The notes beneath the pieces are model-generated. The model was not told the DNA's origin, did no database searches, and saw only the letters and a list, made by a program, of their open reading frames with translations. This document shows, piece after piece, positions 1 through 4,024 of a stretch of DNA of 5,281 nucleotides. Each line of letters begins with the position of its first letter. Position 1 is the first letter of the stretch. The DNA comes from Actinomycetes bacterium (lineage in GTDB: Bacteria; Actinomycetota; Actinomycetes; S36-B12; UBA5976). A program made the position numbers and the translations under genes. The stretch spans positions 1 to 5,281 of the forward strand of contig JAJXSV010000183.1 of the NCBI GenBank assembly GCA_021784375.1, written 5' to 3'.

Positions 1-199
1 AGACCAGGCCCACCATCTCATTGAGGATGGAGAGGAGCAGGATGGCGAGGCCGATCCAGAACAGCACTCGCGGCGACTCGCACTTCGCGCGCTCCTCGCG
101 GAACCGATGGACCGCCGCGACGTCGCGCGGCCCGACGGCCATCGGTCCGCCGCAGAATCGCACGCAGTCAGGGTAGTGGGCGCTGCCCGCTGGGGGCAT
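1..199 (-). CDS. Unrecognised small Cys-containing membrane protein (N-terminal part, runs off left edge)
   Basis: Read from an ATG at 199-197, the minus strand stays open to the window edge (66 codons visible) and nearly every codon ends in G or C, as expected of a true gene here. The visible protein starts with a short soluble region holding Cys12, Cys16 and Cys40 (motif DCVRFCGGPM around residues 11-20). A charged stretch with RFREERAK follows at about 32-39, then a hydrophobic segment at about 46-66 that looks like a membrane helix, so the N-terminus would probably be followed by a membrane anchor. The CxxxC pair resembles a degenerate zinc-ribbon knuckle, but the second half of such a site is not clear. 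The start is uncertain: there is no good Shine-Dalgarno before this ATG, and an in-frame GTG lies seven codons upstream, just inside a TGA stop. It is divergent from the small membrane gene at 267. I do not recognise the family, and the 3' end is missing. Confidence 0.6.
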   Translation of the reverse strand, partial: MPPAGSAHYPDCVRFCGGPMAVGPRDVAAVHRFREERAKCESPRVLFWIGLAILLLSILNEMVGLV

Positions 200-266
200 G
201 ATCTGTGGCGAAAACAGCACGGCATGTCAAGTCGGTTGGATGTCGCGTCGCAGGGACGGGGGAGTG

Positions 267-523
267 ATGCGCTGGTGGTGGCGAGGGGCACTGGCGCTCG
301 ACGCCGTCGCCGTCTACTGGCTGGTGTGGACGCCGGCGAAGGCGCACCGATGTGATGCGACGACGTCGTGGATCGGCCTTGCCTTCTGCCTGAAGCCGGC
401 GCAGCAGTGGACGGGCAATGTGCTGCTGCTGGTGCCGACCGCGCTGCTGCTCGTTTGCATGCTGCCGCGAGTACGCCGCACGAACTCGGCAAGTGCTCCA
501 CCACAGGCACCATCGTCAAGTAA
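267..523 (+). CDS. Small two-helix membrane protein, apparently frameshifted near its 3' end
   Basis: From ATG 267 (alternatives GTG 264, ATG 240) the plus frame encodes a short protein with two hydrophobic segments. The first is at about residues 7-21 (ALALDAVAVYWLVW), the second at about 51-67 (NVLLLVPTALLLVCMLP). Between them lies a Cys- and Trp-containing loop. A G-rich stretch at 252-264 could act as ribosome binding site. Codons end mostly in G/C up to about 470. After that the same frame becomes poor in G/C-ending codons and runs on, without a stop, through a hairpin and antisense to the cupin gene until 974. In contrast, the -1 frame has strongly G/C-ending codons from about 480 to a TAA at 521-523, just before the hairpin. 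I infer one indel around 465-490 (real or a sequencing error) and a product of about 85 residues. The second helix vaguely resembles the NVLLFVPLG segment of VanZ-like proteins; that is a weak guess. Confidence 0.4.
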
Positions 524-539
524 CCACCCCCCGCACGAA

Positions 540-582
540 CGAAAGCCGCGGTCCTCTTGCTGGCGCAAGACCGCGGCTTTCG
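540..582. terminator. Strong hairpin, probable bidirectional terminator
   Basis: The arm cgaaagccgcggtc (540-553) pairs perfectly, over 14 bp, with gaccgcggctttcg (569-582). The interior can pair further (cttgc 556-560 with gcaag 565-569, in competition with the outermost loop-side pair). There is no long U-tract, but the right arm ends in CTTTCG, a common look for terminators in GC-rich actinobacteria. It lies 17 bases after the TAA at 521-523 on the plus strand and about 85 bases past the cupin stop on the minus strand, so it could serve both convergent genes. Confidence 0.7.
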
Positions 583-667
583 TCTGTGCGGATGCGGAGG
601 AAGGGCATCCGGGTCGGTGTGGTCCGGCGCGGCGACATGCGGAGGCGCCGCCGGACGGCTGGTGGCG
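583..667. other. Gene-free spacer with two smaller dyads
   Basis: No gene is seen between the hairpin at 540-582 and the cupin stop. Two inverted repeats are visible. One is ggatgc/gcatcc (590-595 and 605-610). The other is gtccggcg/cgccggac (622-629 and 649-656), an 8-bp stem with a 19-base loop. The second sits 12 bases beyond the cupin stop codon and could help end its transcript, but no U-rich tail follows it on the minus strand. Confidence 0.35.
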
Positions 668-1030
668 TCAGGCTGGCTTGGCGTACCCCGCAGTGACGCC
701 GGTCCAGTCGAAGATGACCACCGGCTCGTTGCCGATGACCCATGCATCATGCCCGGGCGGGATGATGCTCACGTCCTGCGGTCCGAAGTCGAACTCGCTG
801 CCGTCGGCCATGCGGACGTGGAGGATGCCGGAGGTCTGGTACCCGAAGTGCGCGACCTGGCAGAGGTCGGTGCCGGCCGTCGGCCGCACGTCCTTGGACC
901 AGGCCCATCCCGGCTGCAGCGTCATGCGCCCCACGACGCCGTCGTCGAAGCGGAGGTTCTCGACCTTGCCGTGACTGAATTCCCGGACCTCTTCCGGGTG
1001 CATGAAACTCTTGTGGTGAACGGTGCCCAT
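668..1030 (-). CDS. Small single-domain cupin protein
   Basis: The gene encodes a complete 120-residue protein, a usual length for a one-domain cupin. After a short N-terminal segment (about 1-25) the beta-barrel region spans about 26-112. The recognisable signature is CQVAHFGYQTSGILHVRM (residues 57-74), the cupin motif 1 region with His61 and His71. It is followed by FGPQDVSIIPPGHDAWVIGN (about 82-101), the motif 2 region with PPG and His94. These histidines are candidate metal ligands, but the canonical HxH...E pattern is not intact, so catalytic activity is uncertain. Similar small cupins are common in actinobacteria and mostly have no known substrate. The start at 1030 is chosen because AAGGAG lies 5 bases upstream; a longer in-frame version from 1108 would add 26 residues unlike a cupin and has less support. 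The gene is divergent from padR, and a DosR-like box lies 79 bases before its start codon, suggesting hypoxia or redox control. The function remains inferred. Confidence 0.88.
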   Translation of the reverse strand: MGTVHHKSFMHPEEVREFSHGKVENLRFDDGVVGRMTLQPGWAWSKDVRPTAGTDLCQVAHFGYQTSGILHVRMADGSEFDFGPQDVSIIPPGHDAWVIGNEPVVIFDWTGVTAGYAKPA

Positions 1031-1035
1031 GCAAG

Positions 1036-1041
1036 CTCCTT
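1036..1041 (-). promoter_or_regulatory. Ribosome binding site of the cupin gene
   Basis: On the minus strand this reads AAGGAG, a near-perfect Shine-Dalgarno, 5 bases before ATG 1030-1028. It decides the start in favour of the 120-residue protein over the upstream ATG at 1108. Confidence 0.85.
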
Positions 1042-1050
1042 GGTGGTGGG

Positions 1051-1066
1051 GCACGCGGTTGCGTGC
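1051..1066. other. Small perfect hairpin in the cupin leader
   Basis: gcacgc (1051-1056) and gcgtgc (1061-1066) form a 6-bp perfect stem around a four-base loop. It lies 10 bases upstream of the cupin ribosome binding site and would be in the leader of the cupin mRNA. It may be a minor structural element or chance in GC-rich DNA. Confidence 0.35.
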
Positions 1067-1108
1067 GCGCTCAGTGTGATGGGCAGCACGTCGCTCGGCA
1101 AGATGCAA

Positions 1109-1123
1109 AGGGCCGAAAGACCC
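1109..1123. promoter_or_regulatory. DosR/DevR-like operator (hypoxia/redox response box)
   Basis: The plus strand reads AGGGCCGAAAGACCC; the minus strand reads GGGTCTTTCGGCCCT. The latter differs at one base from the core GGGACTTTNGGCCCT known for the mycobacterial dormancy regulator DosR (DevR). The site is an imperfect palindrome with GGG/CCC arms. Its near edge is 79 bases upstream of the cupin start codon and its other edge 163 bases upstream of padR, so the cupin is the likelier target. No regulator gene of the DosR family is in the window. This is a pattern match, not proof of binding. Confidence 0.5.
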
Positions 1124-1132
1124 GTCTTGTAC

Positions 1133-1140
1133 GGCTAGCC
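1133..1140. other. Perfect 8-bp palindrome ggctagcc
   Basis: ggctagcc is its own reverse complement and lies ten bases from the DosR-like box. Its cggcta half recurs at 1145-1150. It could be a minor binding site in the divergent promoter region; function unknown. Confidence 0.25.
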
Positions 1141-1212
1141 ACGCGGCTAATCGCGGTGGGCACGGGGCGCGGGCGCGCGGCAGCCTCGGCGGCGGGCGGC
1201 GGGTTCCCGGTG

Positions 1213-1231
1213 GGAATCCTTCACGGATTCC
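1213..1231. promoter_or_regulatory. 7-bp inverted repeat upstream of the padR promoter
   Basis: ggaatcc (1213-1219) and ggattcc (1225-1231) are exact reverse complements separated by ttcac. A partly similar arm, gggttccc (1201-1208), lies just before. The dyad abuts the possible -35 element of padR and could be an operator for another regulator or a small hairpin. No matching factor is recognised. Confidence 0.35.
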
Positions 1232-1259
1232 TGACGTTCATCCGACAGTTCGCGATATA
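1231..1259 (+). promoter_or_regulatory. Possible sigma-70-type promoter of padR-aarF
   Basis: ctgacg (1231-1236) could be a -35 element (compare TTGACA) and gatata (1254-1259) a -10 element, separated by 17 bases. This short AT-rich patch is unusual in the GC-rich surroundings. The -10 lies inside the palindromic operator, a layout typical of autorepression. The elements are imperfect, so the exact hexamers are uncertain. Confidence 0.4.
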
Positions 1260-1269
1260 TCGTTATCGC
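1252..1269. promoter_or_regulatory. Palindromic operator, likely bound by the PadR protein itself
   Basis: cgatatatcg (1253-1262) is a perfect 10-bp palindrome. It is nested with gcgata (1252-1257) and tatcgc (1264-1269), themselves reverse complements, so TATCG recurs at 1258 and 1264. It lies 17-34 bases before the padR start codon and overlaps the possible -10. PadR-family repressors commonly repress their own operon through AT-rich dyads at the promoter; assignment to this PadR is inferred from position. Confidence 0.5.
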
Positions 1270-1274
1270 CAGCG

Positions 1275-1280
1275 AAAGGA
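1275..1280 (+). promoter_or_regulatory. Ribosome binding site of padR
   Basis: AAAGGA lies 6 bases before ATG 1287-1289. It supports this start, which places the His-rich tail inside the translated protein. Confidence 0.75.
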
Positions 1281-1286
1281 ACCACC

Positions 1287-1865
1287 ATGCACAAGCACCA
1301 TCACCCCTTCGACCAGCAATCACACGAAATGCATTGCCATCACGAGGGTTTCGGCCGTCCCGGCTTCCGCGGCGGCTTCGGCCCCGGGGGCAACCCCATG
1401 GCCGCCTGGGCCGGCGCCTTCGCCCAGCGCGCCCGTCGCGGTGACATCCGCGCCGCCATCCTGCGCCTGCTGAGCGAACAGCCCATGCACGGCTACCAGA
1501 TCATCCAGGAGCTCTCGGAGCGCAGCGGCGGGGCCTGGAGCCCCAGCGCCGGCTCCGTCTACCCGGCCCTGCAACTGCTCGCCGACGAGGGCCTGATCGT
1601 CGCCGAGGACAACGCCGGCAAGAAGGTGTTCAGCCTCACCGAGACCGGACGCGCCGCCGTCGCCGACACCGCCGACCAGCCCGCCCCCTGGGACGAGGCG
1701 GCCCAGCAATGGCCTGGCGGCCAGGGCTTCCACGAGGCCCTGAGCAAGCTCGTGCGCGCCGTCGTCCAGATCGCCAAGGGCGGTTCGCCCGCGCAGATGA
1801 AGGCGGCCGTCGAGGTGCTGAACGACGCTCGCAAGCGCATCTACGCGATCCTCGCGGAAGACTGA
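1287..1865 (+). CDS. PadR-family transcriptional regulator with His-rich N-terminal tail (YqjI-like)
   Basis: This 192-residue protein is a DNA-binding repressor of the PadR family. Its winged helix-turn-helix spans about 51-125: RGDIRAAILRLLSEQPMHGY (51-70) is the classic PadR opening, followed by the S-x-G-S-VYPAL recognition region (about 87-95), LLADEGLI, and a wing ending in FSLTETGR (115-122). A C-terminal helical segment (about 148-190) would form the dimer interface. The first 20 residues carry eight His (2, 4, 5, 6, 13, 16, 18, 19) and Cys17, then a Gly-rich linker to about 40. E. coli YqjI, a nickel- and iron-linked PadR repressor, has a comparable His/Cys-rich extension, so metal sensing is a reasonable inference. 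The start is fixed by AAAGGA upstream. A palindromic operator at the promoter suggests autorepression. The aarF-type gene follows 47 bases later on the same strand and is the probable co-regulated target. Confidence 0.92.
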   Translation: MHKHHHPFDQQSHEMHCHHEGFGRPGFRGGFGPGGNPMAAWAGAFAQRARRGDIRAAILRLLSEQPMHGYQIIQELSERSGGAWSPSAGSVYPALQLLADEGLIVAEDNAGKKVFSLTETGRAAVADTADQPAPWDEAAQQWPGGQGFHEALSKLVRAVVQIAKGGSPAQMKAAVEVLNDARKRIYAILAED

Positions 1866-1903
1866 GCACCGGCGCAGTTCGCCGCATCGACATGGAGGGG
1901 ACC

Positions 1904-1908
1904 GGAGG
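1904..1908 (+). promoter_or_regulatory. Ribosome binding site of the AarF kinase gene
   Basis: GGAGG sits 4 bases before ATG 1913-1915. It favours this start over the in-frame ATG at 1892, which has no Shine-Dalgarno sequence. Farther upstream the same frame is open but overlaps padR and is not protein-like. Confidence 0.75.
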
Positions 1909-1912
1909 ACGC

Positions 1913-3604
1913 ATGAACCAGCGCGCGTTGCGCGCCCGCTACTGGCGCATCGTGTTCTTCTTCGGTCGCCTCACGCTGGGAGTCATTCTCTGGGACCTGC
2001 TCCTCCCGCGGCTGGGGCTGGGACGCGTATCGCGCGCCCGTCGGACCGCACGGAACCGGCGGGCCGCGGTGCGCTTCCGCGCCCTCGCCATCTCCATGAC
2101 CGGGCTCATGATCAAGGTGGGGCAGTTCCTCTCCGCCCGCCTCGACGTGCTGCCCCCGGAGATCACGACCGAGTTGGCGGGCCTGCAGGACGAGGTGCCG
2201 GCGGAGGACTTCGCCGGCATCCGCGCGCAGGCCGAGGCCGAGCTGGGCGCGCGCCTCGAGGACCGCTTCGCCTGGATCGACCCCACCCCGATGGCCGCCG
2301 CGTCCCTGGGCCAGGTGCACCGCGCACGACTCCGTCCCGCCGATGCCGAGGAGCAGGGCTTCACCGAGGTGGTCGTCAAGGTGCAGCGCCCGCACATCGA
2401 GCAGGTCGTCGAAGTGGACCTGGCCGCGCTGCGACGCGTCGGCAGCTGGCTCCGGCACTACCGGCCCATCGCGCGCCGCGCTGACGTCATGGCGCTCGTC
2501 GAGGAGTTCGCGGCCACCACGCGCGCGGAGATCGACTACCTCGCCGAGGGCAGCAACGCCGAGGTGTTCGCCGAGCACTTCGCACAGGCCCCGCACGTCC
2601 ATGTGCCCACGGTGGTGTGGGAACTCACCACGCGTCGCGTCCTCACCCTGGAGGACGTGGCCGCCATCAAGCTCAGCGACTACGACGCCATCACCGCGGC
2701 CGGCATCGACCGGGCCGCCGTCGCCCAGACGCTCCTCGACACCTACCTGCAGCAGATCTTCGAAGACGGCTTCTTCCATGCCGACCCGCACCCGGGCAAC
2801 CTCTTCGTGACCCCCTTGGAGGGGGTTGATGCCGCGGGCGCGCGCAATTGGAAGCTCACGTTCATCGACTTCGGCATGGTGGGCCGCGTGCCCGAGAACC
2901 TGCGCAGCGGGCTGCGCGAGTTGCTGCTCGCCATCGTGACACAGGACGGCGCGCGACTCATTCGCAGCTTCAAGACCCTCAACGTGCTGCTGCCCAGCGC
3001 CGACGTCAAGGCCATCGAGCTGGCGAGCATGCAGCTGTTCGAGCGCTTCGGGAACATGAGCATCAGCGACCTGCGCAGGCTCGACCCCGCCGAGATGGTG
3101 GGATTCGGCCTGCAATTCCAGGAGTTGCTGCGCGACATGCCCTTCCAGTTGCCGGAGAACCTGCTCCTGCTCGGCCGCGCCGTCGCCATCCTGTCCGGCA
3201 TGTGCAGTGGCCTGGAGCCGGAGTTCAACCTCTGGACGGCTATCGCGCCCTTCGCCTCGAAGCTGCTGGGCGACGAGGAGACGTCGACCTTCCAGACCGT
3301 CCTCGATGAGGCGGGCAGGATCTTCCAGATCGCCATTGGCCTGCCCGGCCGCGCCGATCGCGTGCTCACCCAGATGGAGCGCGGCGACTTCATGGTGCAG
3401 ACGCCGCGGCTCGACATCCGGGTGCGCCGCCTCGAGCGGGCGGTGCAGCGGCAGACCGGGGCTGTCGTCTTCGCGGCCCTCCTGGTGTCCGGCGCGGTCG
3501 TGCGCGCGAGTGACCGCGGCCTGTCGAACTGGCTCATGGTGGGCGCGGGCATCACCTTGGCCTGGCTCGTGTTCGGCCGCCGCGGCCGCCACCCCGGGCT
3601 GTAG
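1913..3604 (+). CDS. AarF/UbiB-type (ABC1) atypical kinase with C-terminal membrane helices
   Basis: The 563-residue product is a full-length ABC1/AarF/UbiB/COQ8-family protein, an atypical kinase/ATPase that supports isoprenoid-quinone biosynthesis in characterised members. All family hallmarks are present. These are KVGQ (68-71) of the KxGQ motif, the Ala-rich loop AAASLGQ (128-134) replacing the Gly-rich loop, and the ATP-binding lysine Lys156 in VVVKVQRP. E206 and D208 form the ExD pair, HADPHPGN (289-296) is the catalytic loop, and DFG is at 319-321. A segment of about 20 residues separates the catalytic loop from DFG. The N-terminus has a hydrophobic amphipathic stretch (about 11-32), and the C-terminus has two probable membrane helices (about 515-530 and 539-554), placing it at the membrane. 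No key residue is missing, so it should be active. It lies 47 bases after padR with no terminator seen between, so they probably form an operon. The actual substrate, and whether it serves menaquinone synthesis here, is unknown. Confidence 0.93.
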   Translation: MNQRALRARYWRIVFFFGRLTLGVILWDLLLPRLGLGRVSRARRTARNRRAAVRFRALAISMTGLMIKVGQFLSARLDVLPPEITTELAGLQDEVPAEDFAGIRAQAEAELGARLEDRFAWIDPTPMAAASLGQVHRARLRPADAEEQGFTEVVVKVQRPHIEQVVEVDLAALRRVGSWLRHYRPIARRADVMALVEEFAATTRAEIDYLAEGSNAEVFAEHFAQAPHVHVPTVVWELTTRRVLTLEDVAAIKLSDYDAITAAGIDRAAVAQTLLDTYLQQIFEDGFFHADPHPGNLFVTPLEGVDAAGARNWKLTFIDFGMVGRVPENLRSGLRELLLAIVTQDGARLIRSFKTLNVLLPSADVKAIELASMQLFERFGNMSISDLRRLDPAEMVGFGLQFQELLRDMPFQLPENLLLLGRAVAILSGMCSGLEPEFNLWTAIAPFASKLLGDEETSTFQTVLDEAGRIFQIAIGLPGRADRVLTQMERGDFMVQTPRLDIRVRRLERAVQRQTGAVVFAALLVSGAVVRASDRGLSNWLMVGAGITLAWLVFGRRGRHPGL

Positions 3605-3620
3605 CCGCGCACGCTTCACG

Positions 3621-3690
3621 CTTGCCCACGGTAAGTGGCTCCATATGCCCTGGTTGAGCAGGGCAAGCGGAGCCACATGGGTGGGGTAAG
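3621..3690. terminator. Long imperfect palindrome, probable terminator after the AarF gene
   Basis: Three nested stems are visible. The outer is cttgcccac (3621-3629) with gtggggtaag (3681-3690), with one bulge and one G-U pair. The middle is gtggctcc (3635-3642) with ggagccac (3669-3676), 8 bp perfect. The inner is gccctg (3647-3652) with cagggc (3659-3664), with loop gttgag. It begins 16 bases after the AarF stop, fitting a transcription end. There is no clear U-tract, only cactttcc after it, so another structured or repeat element is possible. Confidence 0.5.
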
Positions 3691-3742
3691 CACTTTCCGC
3701 CAACGCCCATGCGGCCCAAACCCGCGTCGGCGCACAACGAAA

Positions 3743-3782
3743 TGGCGCCGTCCGCCTCGGGATCCCGGGGCAGACGGCGCCA
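3743..3782 (-). terminator. Strong hairpin terminator of the formate dehydrogenase gene
   Basis: tggcgccgtc (3743-3752) pairs perfectly with gacggcgcca (3773-3782). After one mismatch, gcctcgg (3754-3760) pairs with cccgggg plus c (3765-3771, one G-U). Read on the minus strand, the hairpin is followed by atttcgttgt, a short U-rich tail. It lies about 50 bases past the formate dehydrogenase stop, as a rho-independent terminator should. The loop region contains the palindrome cgggatcccg. Confidence 0.75.
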
Positions 3783-3832
3783 CTCGATGCGGTGGGCGCG
3801 TGCAGGCACCCTCCGCGGTTCGTTGCGTCGGG

Positions 3833-4024
3833 TCAGCGGATGGCGGCGACGATCTCCTGCAGTTCGCGGCCGATCTCCCGGCCCTCGACGGCGTCCAGGA
3901 AGTCGGCGCGCATCTTCACCGTCCAGAAGCGCTTGATCTGGTCGACCGTCGCGGCCACTCGCGCGTCGGCGCTGAAGTTGAGCGAGATCTGCTCGGCCAT
4001 GCGGATGAGCTTGGCAGCGGTGTC
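3833..4024 (-). other. FdsD-like (formate dehydrogenase delta) domain at the C-terminus
   Basis: These bases encode the last roughly 63 residues of the formate dehydrogenase alpha subunit. The pattern L-I-R-M-A-E-Q-I, a spacer, then I-K-R-F-W-x-x-x-M-R-A-x-x-L corresponds to that of the separate small FdsD protein (L-x-x-M-A-N-Q-I ... H-I-x-x-F-W-x-P-x-M-R). In FdsGBACD operons FdsD is its own gene and the delta subunit is needed for a fully active complex. Here it is in the same reading frame with no intervening stop or start signal. Recognition is from memory of the family pattern. Confidence 0.6.

Noticed and set aside
202..230. TTGACA on the minus strand (230-225) as a -35 for the left-edge gene
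   Set aside because: At 17-18 bases spacing the candidate -10 is cacaga or acagat, a poor match, and the start site would nearly coincide with the ATG. A leaderless transcript is possible but not supported enough to list.
524..974. Plus-strand continuation of the small membrane gene's frame into the cupin region
   Set aside because: It crosses a strong hairpin, lies antisense to the well-supported cupin, and loses the codon bias of the upstream part.
1085..1150. Possible riboswitch or GEMM-like RNA suggested by GCAAAGGGCCGAAAGACCC
   Set aside because: The conserved order of GEMM elements (GAAA loop, then GACGCAAAG) is not present, and no other riboswitch class fits. The DosR-like operator explains the sequence better.
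1287..1346. His-rich start of PadR as an artificial affinity tag
   Set aside because: The histidines are irregularly spaced with Cys, Gln and Asp between them, have a natural ribosome site upstream, and match the natural YqjI-type architecture.
1063..1473. Plus-strand open frame spanning the divergent promoter region and the 5' part of padR
   Set aside because: It overlaps padR out of frame and covers the operator region; its composition is not protein-like.
1841..3703. Long open frame of about 620 codons on the minus strand opposite the AarF gene
   Set aside because: It mirrors a gene with all ABC1 kinase motifs on the plus strand. Its product is low-complexity, rich in His, Gly, Glu and Arg, with no domain logic. 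Long antisense frames are expected in very GC-rich DNA.
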